64,000 nt of DNA from Hydractinia symbiolongicarpus (Eukaryota; Cnidaria; Hydrozoa; Anthoathecata; Hydractiniidae): the NCBI RefSeq assembly GCF_029227915.1, contig NC_079883.1, forward strand, positions 2,976,001 to 3,040,000, read 5' to 3'. Both the position numbers and the translations under genes were made by a program. This document shows, one piece after another, positions 1 through 15,200 of the stretch; position 1 is the stretch's first letter, and the number at the start of each line of letters is the position of its first letter. The notes under the pieces are model-generated. The model was given only the letters and a program-made list of their open reading frames with translations. It searched no databases and was not told the DNA's origin.

Positions 1-20
1 TTTTATAAACCCCCCTTTCC

Positions 21-26
21 TTTATT
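21..26 (-). terminator. Polyadenylation signal of SPG11 (candidate)
   Basis: The minus strand reads AATAAA here, about 200 nt past the spatacsin stop codon at 227-229. This is a normal distance for a short 3' UTR. The 1-226 interval otherwise holds only AT-rich sequence. Confidence 0.45.
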
Positions 27-226
27 TTTCTTGTTGTCCCAACCTACTTGGCTCGTTATATCAACTTAATTATTCTGTTTTCAGACGTAGAATTAAAACT
101 ACCCATCTGTGTTCTCAGACATCGACAAAGTGAAAATTTTATCTAATTTATAAAAAACAGCTGCCTATGGAAAATAATCAGAGGAAAAACGAATGTAAAA
201 TAAATAAATAAATCAATACAACACAA

Positions 227-3200
227 TCAAAACATGTGATCTCTCAGGTAAGCGCCTGTGCTGCCCTGCAATAATTTATTTTCTATTTCAGTAAAATTTA
301 ATTCTCTTGCAATTTTTAATTTTGTCTTTATATCAGTGATTCGATTTAACAACTTTTTCATGTTGCTTGAAGAAGAACTTTTGTCATTTCGAAATCTAAA
401 GAAAATAGTCAGAAACAAGTATGAAATGTGAAAGAAAGACAACAATAACTGTTAATAATCGTCTAAAAGATGACTAATCACATTAAAAGGATAGATAATT
501 AATGTTGAACGAAGTTGAACGAAGACATGCGAAAAAAATTTAAAAATTCTTCTTCATTGCATTGTAACAATAAAGAAATATGTTTGGTTCAGATCATACA
601 AACTAAAAAAAAAAGAATAAAATCCTTCACTTTTACCTGACAGCAATATCGCCAATCAAAGATGATGACAAGGGAAGAAAGGCCAGGAACTGCTGCAAAT
701 AAACAAACTGTCCTTTCACTACCACCATTTGATACAACGGCTCCACCCATATAGACACATCTCGCATTTCGTACGAATCAGCAACAATAAACGCCTGCAA
801 AGAAATTTAAAGTTGCAAATAGCAATTTAAAATAACAAACACATTCAATGCAAAGGCTTAAAGAACATATTTTACACGGAAATAATTATCAGGCAATACC
901 TCAATAAAACTTTGGTGTTGATTTAAAAACATTTGTACTTCAGACGGTGTTAATCCTAACACCACACATTCAAGTGGCAAAAGTTGGATTTGAAGTTCGG
1001 TGAGTCTAGCAATGCGATGACATCGTTGTGCTTGACGTAAACATTCATCCTGAAAAAATAGCAACAAAACTTTAACTAATCAAGTCTATTCTGTATTTGG
1101 GACTAAAATTATTGTTTAACCCTGTTCAGGCCAATCTTTTTTTTTGGGTGGGGGCTATATGGTCGGAGGTACGCGATGTTAAAAAAGTCCCTCACCTTCT
1201 CCGAAAGTAACAAAGAAGACATCCTATTACCCCCCAAAAATTTGCATGTTTGTTAGGAGCAAAAAGGGAATAAAAATCTGGGTGACGTTATTCAGTTCAA
1301 GATGACGAAAACAAAACAAAACAGTGGAACAAAAGCCTTGGGATAAAACAGACGGTTGCGACCGTCATGGATAGAAGTATAAAACGGCTAAAATATGTCT
1401 GGAATTGTTAAAAAAGATATTTAAATAAAAACATTTTATTGTCCGACTTTTCTTTTGACAGAAGTGACGCTATACCAAAAATTTTTTTTGAAAAACCTAA
1501 AGCTGCATTTTTTAACCCCAAAACGGGACCTATTACAAAAAAACTAAAAGGCGTCTCTTTCCCCCTTCGTACGAATTGGTTAAGGCTCCGTCCTAATTTC
1601 ATTCTTAGCAAAGCTAGCATTTCTCCTGTCAGCTGAAAATTTGTTGACAAAATCAAGGAACAAGAAAGTTAAACTAGAAATTGATTTTGCTTACAAAAAA
1701 AACTTACTGCAATAGACAGATGAAAAATGCTATACTATAGATAAATTTAAATGTCGTCAAACCTTTACATAATTATCCGCTGCATATGAAAATGTTCTAC
1801 CGATAGCTTTCAAAGCTGGAATGAGATCTTTACCAGAACCTAAAAAACGGAATTCCTCTTGTACAAAAAAACACAACCAAAAGACAAAACCACTAAGGTA
1901 CAAATACTTCGACAATTTATATGGACATACAGCCAAAATCAATCAAATTAATAATCCAGACAGGATCGTTTATGTGAGATCCAAAACTGTAATCAACTGG
2001 AGAAGGTTTGCTATAACTAATTGGATGTAAAATAAACCATGTTAAAAAATATCCTCCCTAAATTTTACCTTTTAACTGATCTTTTAAAGTTTTTATTTCT
2101 GCATTTCCAGTGGTCTCCAGATGTTGTGCAAATTCTCGATACACACCAAATCCGAGTGAAATCATGTTGAAGTTTTCAATATCCTCAGGATGGTAGCGCT
2201 TCATGAAGTCCAACAATGCTATCTTCAATTGATTTTCCTGAAAATATAACCGAGTCAGAATTGTAACGGGAAAGGGACTTGATGAAGAGAGATTTCCTTA
2301 CCCCTTTTAAATAACTTGCATCGCTCTTGTAAACTCAACAACTATTTTGTTGGAGAAAAGCATGTCAAAGCATAGGACAACATACACATACATCAACAGC
2401 CATGGTACAAAAAAGGTAATACGAACTGTTACGACAACATGTTACGACAACGCATTATGACGTTACGACTATATTTTACGACAATGTGTTACGACAACGT
2501 ATTACAACATGTTACGACAAATGATTACTAGATACGACAGTAATAAACAAACTTACTTTCGCCATACCCCTCCTGCATAAAATCTCAAAATGGTGTTGAT
2601 TATACAAAGTTTCAATCACGTAAAACATCTCTCGAAACCGTCCAATGCCAGTCAATAAACGCACCATCAAGTTGTGTTGTTTCATTTTAGCAAGCGCCTT
2701 CGTACAGTAACGTGCTGCGCGTAGCACGCCAGCTATACCCTCCATATCACACGCGATTGTGAAACAGTAGTGAGAGTAAATAAGTAATTCAACTTCGTAA
2801 GTCAGATCTGCAAATAAAGGAAGAGTAAGTAACTTATTAGGAAGGCGAGGCAAGTATGTAGAGCTGCTCTATTGCTCTACCCATTTTCACGTGAGTAATC
2901 ATGGTTAACACACAAGGACGAGGATGTGCACTTTAACAAAAAATACAACTCACTGGAGCTCGTTCGACCATCAGTTTGTGTTAGCTTGGATAGTTTAATA
3001 GCTTCTTGCAAGATATCGTTTCCGATATGAGATGTGTTTTCTGTAAGCTGAGCCAAGGATATAATATCTTCATAAGATGGTGTCGCTACAAGAGATGAAG
3101 TGCTGGATGCTGTCAAATCTAAAAAAGAAAAGACCAGACATCGCACTTTGGTTACTTAACGCGCCTCTACGATGGCAATCACCGGAAAGGCTTTAAGAAT

Positions 3201-6200
3201 AATATTAGCAACATTTTCTTTACATTTTTACAACACCTTCTCTATTCGTCATAAATGCTACGTTACAGGCCCAAAATATTAATAAAAACAACAACAACAA
3301 ACGACTTGACATTGGAAATAGAAAACGATACTTGAATATTATTATTGCTTGACTTATTTTATATATTTATCAATTTTTTTGATATCTAAGGAAGGTTTTT
3401 TGATATCTAAGGAACTGTATAGGGAATCCATTAAAGGCAACGATTTGGGAATTATTTTTTTTTTCTTTAAAAAAAACCCGCACCTCCTACTAATAAAAAT
3501 TAAAAAAATTTAGGACTTCCATATTGATTTAAAGACATATATTTAAACTACCTTCTCCGCAAGCGAGTTTTATCCAATTGATCATCGTCTCACCAATAAA
3601 ATTACCAACCTGGAAAGATATAGAAGATGCAGATATAGGGAACAATGTAAAGTTTATATTTAATAATTATAAGTAGCTACCATAATGGTGATTCAAAACT
3701 TTGACATGATTTGTGCAATTTATAAATAGCTTTATATACATCCGTAGCAGACAACCAATTTATTAAGGGTGGGATGGAAGAGTGTTTCAGTTTAAAAAAT
3801 ATAAAATTTTCTCCGCACAATTCTCTTCGCAAGAACGATAGTTTTTTCGTGGAGTCAACATTAAAAAGAACCGAGGTCTTTCAGAAGAACTTTGAACTGT
3901 TTTTAAAGAGATCATGATACATTATTGAGAAAAAATTATGTAAATTTGCAGATGCCAGCCAACACGTAGTGCAATGCAAAAACCTCACTCGGGACGATTT
4001 TTATATTCTCGCCCAAACCATATTATAGGATTTAAGCACATTTTTATGTCACTTACACCAACGAAACTTCTTAATGAAGTAAGCAAATCCAGTTTTAAAC
4101 CCACATTTAATATTTCACCGACAATGTAACATAAAATACACTTCTTACTCACCAATTCATAAGCAAGCAAGTTTTGAAATGTTTTTCGAATAACCAAATT
4201 TTAGGGAATTTAGGGAAAATTTTAAATAATGCTACTCCTAGCGAATAATGGAGAGGTTTTTGAAGAAACTTTCTTAAAATATATGAGAATTAGATGATCT
4301 TTATATAAATATTTTTAGTTTATATAACTTGCTTACCTCATCAGGAGAAAGTTCAAAAGTTTTGATGAACTGCTTAGCAAGTTGTTTTCTTTGATCAACA
4401 GAGCTATCCAGCAGCCTTCTTAACGTAAAGAAATGGTCATCAGTCACAATTTCTTCATAGGAAAGTGATAAGATCTAAATAAAAAAAACGTGAGCTTTGA
4501 CAATCCTCTACGTGGAGTTCTTGGTCAGCTACAATATAGGTTCCAATTTACTTAATTAAACTTTGCAAAATTGAATTAATTAAAACCCTTCTAAAGAATT
4601 GAAAGAAGAATCTACACAAATTTTGAGATTATTAACTATTCAAACTGCGCTAAATTAGGAAAAAGTTGCATTCAAAACCTAAAAACAAGCTCAACAATTT
4701 GAAGGATTTTAGGTGTAATGTTGTTGGTATAAAATCGGTGAGAAATTACCAGTTGTATTTTCTAGCTTTTTTTATTTCGTGACTCAATTTCCAAAGAAAA
4801 TATAAAAAGTAAAAAACACTTGTTGACATAAATTCTGCAAGAGTTAATGCCTCACCTGTGCAATCTTAAACGAGACTAACACTTGTTGACAACATCGCTT
4901 GCCATGGTTTACACGTAGTGTCAACTTTTCCAATGCGTTCTGTACCTCCTCAATGAAAACAAAATCCAGCATACAATTACTAGTATTGTGACTCATAGGA
5001 TGACTGCTCAAACTTCCAGGACGACTGAAGCTACCACTTCGCTCTAATATCCCAGAAATTGAAATGTGATGACTCGTGGTTTCAGCTAGTATCTCTTTCA
5101 AATCCTCACTAAGACCTTCCACGTGTTGTTTTCCTTGAGCCAATAAAATGGAAGTCTAAAAGTAGTAATTATTGATAAGTTGGATAACTTTACTCCTTCC
5201 AATATAAATTCAAATTTACTAAGTGTCCAGGTTAAATCCCCCGCGTGATTTACCAGCAAATATGTTAGGTTAAGACAATTTATGAATAACAAAGAAATAC
5301 AGAAAGAGTATAGTGGACTTACTAAGACTATTTCAAGGTCCCTAGATCCACGGTTAAAATATGCAGCCACTCTTCTTGCTTCAGTTATTTGATTCTCATC
5401 AAGAAGCTTTCCAAGAAATTGTTTATATGCTATCTCCTCCTATGTTCAACAAGATATAAAAGTTCTAAAAACAGCAACGTGGCAGCTAAGAACAATAACA
5501 TGGACTAAGGGACGCACTTTAATACTTTCCAAAAAAGTTCGAGCCCCCCTCTCTCCTACTATTAAAATTTCGGAATTTGACCATCCATAGCTGCCAAAAA
5601 AACTACGAATAGGAAGATAAATTAAAAAAATTACAAGATACCTTTTCATTACCCAACAAAGATATTTGATTCTTCTGGAAAGATTTAGACACTTCATCAT
5701 TTTGTAATAATTCATTCAACTTAGATTCTTCAGAAATATCAATGTAAGGTCTCTTGTCATCAGAAAACATTGAAGTGTCTCCAACATTGACAGGAAATGA
5801 TGACATGTTAAATTTTTTGTCTTCAGTCTGAAACAATAAAAATTGATGTCTAACTACGTGTAACGCGTATTGCATGTTTTGAACCTTTTATCATCTAAAC
5901 AGTAACGTGATAATACTCAACATTTCTGTACCAGTTTTAATATCATAAAGGTCAAAATACAAACCCAAGCCCAAACCCAATACAAGTAAACCTTTTATGG
6001 TGTGCTTATCCACGCGTGATGGGCGTGTGCACAGGTGACAGGCGTATACAGGAGTGATGGCGTATACAGGAGTGATGGCGTATACAGGAGTGATGGCGTA
6101 TACACCGGTGGTGAGTGGATATACTGGTGATAGACGTATACACGGATGGTATTATACACGGTGAACAATAACATCCATTTCAGAAATATAATAATACGTA

Positions 6201-9200
6201 GAACAATTAAAATAAATATGTCTATTTAAGCATCAAATTTTTTTTTTCTTGTCAATTGACCTATATACTGGATAGCTGGTAGCAGTGGACTAAATAGATA
6301 TATTGGGTCAAAAAGTATTTGGAGGTTTACATTCAGGTAACATTCTTCCCAGAAAAACACGACACATCAGATGAACAGAAAATTAATGTCTTACATTATT
6401 ATTGACTTGAGCTTTAATTTTAAAAAGCCAAACTTTTTTTTCAAGCTGACTTCTGATTTCTAATGTCTCCTCTGTCTTTTCAATGTTGTACCATTTTATT
6501 GCGAGTAAACATAACGAAGCTCGTTCTTCATATGAGTATTCTGAAGGTTCGAATAATGCTTGTTCCTGCAAGAAAAAATCGATACAAAATATGCCTTAAT
6601 AAGCTTACTCATAACGGAATCCATAAAAAGAGTTTTCAAAGACACGAATGTTATGTGAATTACATTTTTTAAAAGCAACCAACCATATAAGCAACTAATG
6701 CTGGGATATTAAATTTTTATTAAACTTTTACTGACTGGAAAAGGAGTGAACGATGGTGTAATAAAAAGAATGTCCCAACGTGAGTAACATAAATGCTACA
6801 TAAGTTATCAAAAAAGAAAAGCAACTTTGACTGCTAGGCGAAACCTTAGTTGCTCATTAAAAAAATGTAATAAGTCTAAAGTCAATAGTACAGAGCAACC
6901 TGGCAGGGCTGTGCTGTTTGACCAAAGCTCAGTATTTTACAGCAAACCATCAAAACCGTTTAGTACCTGGTTATTATTTGTCTAAATCTGATCTGAAAAT
7001 TATAAACAACAAAAAAGTTGAAGTTTTTATTCACCATCACCAGCCACTATCTATTTAAAATTTTTGTGATTGTAAATGACTCAATTTTGTGTTTTAAACA
7101 GAAACAGAAGTGTTTGTGAGGCACACAATTTATTCCCAAGGCACCAAGAAAGAAAGATCTTTATGTTTGATTTTAATAATTTTGGAATACAAGATCGTTT
7201 GATTTGTAACTTTTGTAACTTCATAAAACAAGTTGGAATCATTGGTTTTGTTTTAGGTAAGCCAATTTTTTAAATTTTGTTTGGATGTTATAAAAATCGC
7301 CTTTCAATCCCCTTTTGTTTGGTATGGTGCATTTTCAAATAGTTAAAAAACTTTTTACAACAACCAGTATAATTTAGTATCACGTTTTGAATAAGAGTCC
7401 AGTCTAAAGGGTCAAAATGTATTACAGTGACTAAAAAAAATTAACATCTGTCAACACCTACCTGAAAAAAGGAACCAGCCACAATATTATTGCATGTGTT
7501 TTTGACAAACTGTGCATTAAGTTCTCTCCAAAAGGTAAACCTTACTTCTACATTGCACCATCCGTCTGTTTTCTTGATATTTTCCAGTTCATATTTAGCC
7601 TGGATAATAAAAAAACACATTTGCATATAAGAGGAAGTAGACCAAAACTTTCTGAACTGTGAGACATTAGACTACGTGTCAGTGCAAACAAAACAAAAAA
7701 AGAGACAACAACCACAAAAAGGGCAAATATCTTTCAAAGCAGAAATTTTCACAAAATTAATTGTTGCAAATTTGTGAAAGTTGTATATACTTGAAATTTG
7801 GATGGCAAAATTTTATACTGTACCGTTAATAAAAAAATGCTAATAAGAATAAAATAGGAAGTAGGCATGTAGAAAAAAATATAGACAAAAAGGTGTCCAC
7901 AACAATAGAGAGCATTAATAAAGTACGTTCACTGAAGTAGATATCATTATTAAAGCAAATGTAGGAAAAAAAATACAACCCATCCCTTTTTTTAATTTTT
8001 GTTCATTCTTACACGACCCTCTCTCCCTTCACCCTGTGAACGACTGTACTTAACAAATACCCCATATCTACCTTTTGTAGTATAATTTCATTGTTTGACA
8101 AGCCATGCAGATTCGCAAAATCGTATGCTTCAGTAAAATGGCCACCATCGAGTAACAGTTGAAACAGGTGTTGAATTTCTCTCTTCCACCTTTCTTTGTC
8201 AACAAAACAAAGTTTTTGTAAGCTGCATTTAAGATTCGTCTTGTAAGTTATCACAGCTGTCTTTTTTACTAAGTCAAAATCAGGTACTAAAAAAAACATA
8301 TACCTTTTAGAAAAAACATGCAAATTGGCAATGATGTTTGCAAGGATGTAATCCTCTGCACAATGTTACACCTGGTACCGACGTTTAACACACAAGCAAA
8401 TAATCATTGACTGTAAGTGGCAACACAAAAACCTTATTAAAAATTGTTTTTAAAAACCATTACAAATTCCTTTTCTCCTTTTTTGACACAAAAACTAAAG
8501 TTGTCCCAGCGCAGAGGACAATTTTTTTTTGTATTTCTTTTGTGATGCTGAATATCTAGGCATTACTTCGATGTTCTTACTCACTTGGAAAGAATGTTTG
8601 CACAGACACAAAATGCTACTTCCTTACAAACAACGACTTTGAATTGCTATTGCTTGTAATTGCTAAATTTTAAAAAGATGAGCCTCGACATAAAGGATAA
8701 ACTTTGTATAACTTCTGTGTGTTATGTGTAAACACATGAAAATGGAAACATCTCAATACTGGTCTAGTAAATTAATTCCATTACCTTTTATGGAAAACAT
8801 ATGACCATATTTGGAATCAGCTAATGCTCCAACAAGTTTTAAAACATGATATTGTGACGAGCATGTTTCCAGTAACAACATCAAACAGTTGTAGGAAAAT
8901 ATTTCGCAATAGTGAAGTTCTTCATCAGTTGAAAATTGTTTACCAATCACTTTCTTATTTCTGTGTGTCTCGTATTCCGTTTGAAATCGCTCCAACAGTT
9001 TCAATATTTGGGAAGAATCTTCATTGTATAAAAACGATTCGATAAACTGCAACACATACTTTAATATATCGTTCTACATGTCAAACATATCAAATATATA
9101 TCATCAAAATAAACTTTAAATAGATTTAGACTGATTAAAAAAAGACCTGTTTTCGTCCCTATTATCTGGATAGTCAAAATATATTCATTGTTAGTACAGT

Positions 9201-12200
9201 GTATCTATTACAATCACTGTCCTAGATTGTTGTAATAAGGAATCTGTGAATGAGTTATATATGCATCGTCTGTTTTGTGATTTCCCTAATGACATTTAAG
9301 ACATTAATGACATTAATGCCAGAAAATTAGCATGAATCAATAAGAGTCTTGCAGCTGAAGTAACAATAACATGGTTACCTGTTTAAATATGATAAAGCCT
9401 TGTGATACCAGTTTGCAATATTTGACACCTTCATTCAGAAGACATTTTACAATTACTAATAAATCTTCTTGTACCCAAATGTGATTTTGCAGACCTGGAA
9501 AATAGTGCGTAATACACACATTCAATATTTATCACACATTTTATAATAAGCACACGTAGTTGTCCAAAGTGAAAACACCTCCATGTGGGAGTTTATGTTA
9601 ATCCCACTTTTTAGGGCGCTACATTTAGAACTTCTTTTTTTTTTACCTAAGTTGATTAATTTTTTACGAATTTATTTAATTTTCGCGAAAATTTTTTGTA
9701 CTCAGAATTCTCAGAAAAGTCAATACGCAAACATAAAATGACTTTTTCACTAAAATCAACTTCGCGAACAAACTAGTTTTTTTTGGTAAATTCTCTTTCT
9801 CTGAAATTAGTAAAAATATTGGCCAGCCTCTGCAATGATCAAGTTCAATTAAAAGCTATCTTATCTCACCAAATAGACCTAAAGTAAATTAACTTTTTAA
9901 ATTGCGAAAAAGATTTGTAAAAATAAATAACCTTAAAATCATTCACAAAAAAATAATCGGCATGACATAATCGCGAAAATTAATTAACTCAAAATAAACA
10001 TGGTCGTGCCAAATTGAATGAAAATAATTATTCTATTCACTTTGGAAAATAGACAAATAAATACAAACTTAGTGTATAAATATGCAACAAATGTCACATG
10101 AACATTTTGGATGAGACAAACTCACAACCCATCAAGATTGATATTATTATCCCTACTCAATTATTTGCAGTATATTTAAAAATTTGTAATCTTTTCTAAT
10201 GCTGTCATATTCAAATTAAAAAAACCCATCTTGTAGCTACTCAACTAATAGAAAGAACCCATTGTATTCTATGTTTACTTAAGTTGCCTTCTTTTTTACA
10301 CTTCTCCCAAACCAGAATAAGTCCCTATTTAAAAAAATAGACTAGGTTTAGATCCTCTTAACAAAATTTATTTCTCCTAATGACCTAGATATAAATTCCA
10401 CAATATGCAACTAACAACTAAATGCATGCTGGTGGTTATCTTCAAATGTACCTTACCTATTGAAATGTCTTGAAACTGCAGTTCAACACCTACAACAGTA
10501 ATGCAATTTTAAATAAGATGAAAACATTTTATAGGTTGTACAGTACTATGTATCTGATTCACAATAAATCTATACACAAACATTTAAACATTACGAAAGT
10601 TCAATTTTTGGCTCCACCTACAGTATTTTCTTTCATCAATTTTACCTAGTATTTTTTGTGCAGTAATTAATTTCAGCTGATCATCTACACCACAAATATA
10701 CCAAATGCAAAGACAAGCAATGTAGTTGCAGTCCTAAATGTAAAATATTATACGTATATACTGTTAAAAATAAAAAAAAAACACTTATTACTTAGTAAGG
10801 CAAAAAAAGATAAATAATTTTTGGCTATTAATTTAATGTTGGTTTTTGATCTTTTTTGCCCACAAACAAGTGTGATTGCATTTATTCAAATACAACAGAA
10901 CTTACTTCGTAGCATGCAGCTAACACAGAAAGTAAAGGTTGGTATAATACAAGCGAATGCAACAATAACATGGCTGATGGTTGATCACTTTCTTCACACT
11001 CCAGAACAATATCAATGATATTATCTGGTATTTTCTTTATATCAGGAACTTTCAATTCTAAATTGAGCATAGGATTTCAGGTATGTTAGAAAAGGTATCC
11101 CACTAAATACTGATATACACAATCATTTTAAACAGATATTTCTACAGGTTGTTTTTAAACAACATAGCAACACTGGGATTGTCCCATGGATTTATCTTCA
11201 AATGTATAGTAGTCATATGTGTTTTACACACTGATATTTATACTACTACTACATTGAAGATAATACACATTCACTAACGTTAAGGGTTAACTTTTTGCTT
11301 TTCTTAACCATTGAGAACTTTTGTTCTGTTACATAACTTGACAGGTTAAAATAAAAGTTAAAATATGGTAGCACATCAGCAAAATATGCAAAAACCCTTT
11401 TTGATGCACTGCATCATTAACTTAATATCAGGCACAGAATTAATATACTATTTCTCGAAAATTACAGAGTACAACATGGCATGTATTTGCATTCCGGTTC
11501 TAATAAAATTAAAACAAATATTAGAACGAGAAAAATATATGTCATATTATTGACACTTTTGTGTGGTAATTAGTTTATCTTTGGTGCAAAACATCTTAAA
11601 ACATGATTCCCAAATGTAGCAAAATAAGAAAATTCATGTACTTTTTATTAAAAAATTGTTGTAAATTTTAATCAAAGGTAGAAATACTTAGAACCTTTTT
11701 TTGATAAAATAGACAACAATTGAGTAAATGTAAAAAAGATGAAGGAAACAAACAATAAAAGGTAATTTACCATAACAATTACGTAATAACTTTTGTTTGT
11801 TTTGAAAATTTAGTTTTATAAAATACAAAACATTTTTATTATAGAGATGTTTAGAAGGAGCCATCATAGAAAATTGTGGACAATAACATTACACTTGCAA
11901 GTCACATACACACAGACGGAATTAACATGAAAATCTTTGTTTACATTTTAGGAGAGCTTTGTTTTCAAAAGTTTTGTTTCGATAACATTCGAAGTTATAT
12001 TTGAAATTCGCATTGTTACAAATTTGTTGCTTTTTCTTTCACTACTCATTTCACTGCAAATTTCTCTCCTCTTAGCCAATCATGTTGGAGATATTTTTTG
12101 ACCTTCCCCTGACAACATGCATTATCTTGTGAGAGAGTCACACAGCTAACGTAAGCAAAAAGAATGTAAGATATGTTTTTACTATGCTCAAAATTGTCAG

Positions 12201-15200
12201 GTATAAAAAAACTACCTGATACAAAAGGTCCGATAGAAGATGATATATCTTCCCGAGCTGCGTTCTCACTTGGTTTCTCCTTTTTTGTTGGTGTCGATGT
12301 TAGTGGCTGCTGATAATCTCCTGATTCTTTAGTTGTTACTGCTCCAAGCCGTGAATAAAACTGAGCACGGACATCTCGAGGAGCAGCCTAAAAAGGCAAT
12401 AATTTAATTTATATATATTAGAATAATTGGGAGAAAGTCCCTGGGAAAAAGTCCAAATATAGTCCAAGAAAGACTTGTCAGGAGGTAATAAGGACTAGGA
12501 GGGTGACCACTATTAAAATGAGAACAAACATAAGGAATATAAGGAGAATTAAGGAGACAAATTGACATTTTTAAGGATATTTTGCTGCGAACAAGAATAA
12601 AAAATAAGGATATTTAAGGAGAAAACCAATTTTAGTTCTCTATCTTTAATGTTACATACTATGTTCTATAATAAGAAAATTCTACACATTATACAAATAT
12701 ACAGATAAATTATGCCCTAAAAGATAGAAAATACAGGATATCAGGTAAAAGAGAAATATGTCTTATTTTACTCGTGATAAACAAGCCATAAACACATTTC
12801 CAAAAAAGTTACGATCAGAAAAAATAAGAAATAAGGAGAAGTTAAGGAGAATAGTTAAAATTTCAATTTTTTTAAGTACATTTAAGTACTTTTAAGATTT
12901 TCTTTTTCTAAGGTTATTTAAGGAATTTAAGGAGGAGTAGTCACTCTGACTAGATGCAAAAATTTTTGAGTGTAAAACTATCACATCCTAGATCTGTTGG
13001 GAAGAAAGTCATTAATATATCACGTCCAAGCTATGGTAGCATGGAAAATGGACATAAGCTGAGAATGATGATAATGATGGTGATGATGATTGTGATAATA
13101 ATTATTGCTGCAACTTTAGGAAACTGCAACTTAAAGATAAGATTGTGTAAACAGCCTTTCAAAAAATTCTTTAAATTTTCCTTTAAATATTTTTCAGTAT
13201 TTCAGTTAAACAGTCTTTAAACAGCCTGTCAACTTAGTTGTAAAATCCTTTAAATTGCTCCCAGTCACAAAAAATAAATGAATTCAGGATTACTGATATA
13301 CCGCCACTGTTTCGTTAATACAATATAATGCAAAAATAGCAATTCTAAACTTTCACATACATTTTACATTTTGTCACAACCATCGTCATGCAGCCCAGCC
13401 ATAAAGCTTTTAATTTCTTTATTTTTTAATAAACATGCTATATTTACCGAGAAACATGTCGAAAAAGTCAAGCACTACTCAGCTTTTCAAAGCAGGTATC
13501 AACTTGAGAAATTTGCTTTTAACTTCGTATTTACACATTTCAATTTGTTAAACTCAACTCAAAGTTGCTTCAACTAGTTGAATCGTGTAAACGCTGCATA
13601 ACTGATCATAAATCTGCAGCTACACTTAATTAGTAATCTTACAAAAATTCCTAAGCACTGTAGGTTTTAAACTTTAAACTGACAAAGTCTCAAAAGAATC
13701 AAAAGAAAGGAATCTACAAACCTTTTCAGTATTTTTTGTTTCTTTTGTTTTAGATTCACGAGACTTCTTTCTTTTCTTTTTCTCATCATAGCTTATGATG
13801 TTCACCTCTTTTGAATTTTTTATGATAGCAATCATATGTTCTTTCAAAATTTGGTTCTTCATGAACGTCTCCAGCACATGTATGACCTTCATGTGAATAA
13901 ATTTTATAGTAAATTTTGTGATGAAAATAAAAATAAACCTTAAGATAAACTGCGTGAAAATCATACCTGTTCCGAAGGCATCTGATAAAAGTGTATAAAA
14001 AGAATAAACTGCAACCAGTTTCCCTCTTGACAGCAGCTGGCAGTATATCTTGTTGATATGGGAATGTCATGCATTCTGCAAAATTGCACAGCAAGTTGCC
14101 AATGGCATACAGCTTGATAGGAAAATCTAAATACATTGTTAAATTTAAAACTTAGTTTCTCTTGGTTGCTCTGATCTTGGTGAGAAGATTCAGGTGTGCA
14201 GTCACCAAAACGCACAAAGAATTACCTTAAGGAAAGAATTATTTGCCAAAATAAAGCTGCAAACAGGATGTTAACAGTTGTGCAAAATGCATAACAAAAA
14301 ATTGTGAATGGTGCACATTTTTATTAAAATTGCAGAATTAAAATTGTGAGCTCAATACTCAAATAGCTGCTGTTTTGCTTATTCTATATCTGAAATGAAT
14401 TTTATGCTAAAATCACAGAAAAATTTAAAACAAGTCAAGAATAAGGTTAAAATGCAGAATAAAAGATTGCAAACATTTTTTAGAAAAAAAAGGCAAATCC
14501 ACAAACATGAATTCTGCATTCTTTTCTTTTGCAGTGTTTTCTTTCCCATTTAATCCTTCCCTTATACTTTTGACAAACTAATACCTGTTTATTTTATTTT
14601 CATGAATAACAACATCAATTGAATCTTCTAATAGTTTTAGTAGAAGTTGATAATTTTTTTCATGAAGAAAAGATTGAACTAAAAATAAACATCATGAGGT
14701 TAGAATAATCAAATATAGTCGGGGGATATCAGATGTTTCATTACGTTTAATTTTGAAGGAGTGAGCAATGGATAAAACACGGATAACACAGGTTGCACAG
14801 AAGTGAAATTACAAAGATTAATTTAAAACTACCTAAATAAAAAAAACTCTTTGAGTTGGTATAAATTTTGTTGTTTTTTTCTTATAAAATAATTTTTTAG
14901 GAAAAATACCTGGATAACTTACTTAGTAAATTTTTTATCTCGTCAGGAGAATACTTCTTGTCAGTTGTTACTCTCTTATTTATATTTCTACTGATCAATA
15001 CAGCAGCATTGGTGTCAACCTTTATCTTCTCACAATCCATATCAATTAATTCAATAAACAGAGAACAGGAAGATGTGACCGAATGTGACAAAAAGTTCTG
15101 TATTGCCAATTGGTATACATTTTCTGCAGTTGTATTACTAAATATTGTAACAAAATTATTCAAATTTTAACAAGCTTCATGAGATATGGCATACAAAAAT

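Noticed and set aside
1408-1656. Overlapping open frames on both strands (82 and 65 codons) in an SPG11 intron
   Set aside because: They do not fit between the phases of the flanking spatacsin exons (1769-1839 and 900-1049 join directly in phase 0) and match no family I recognise.
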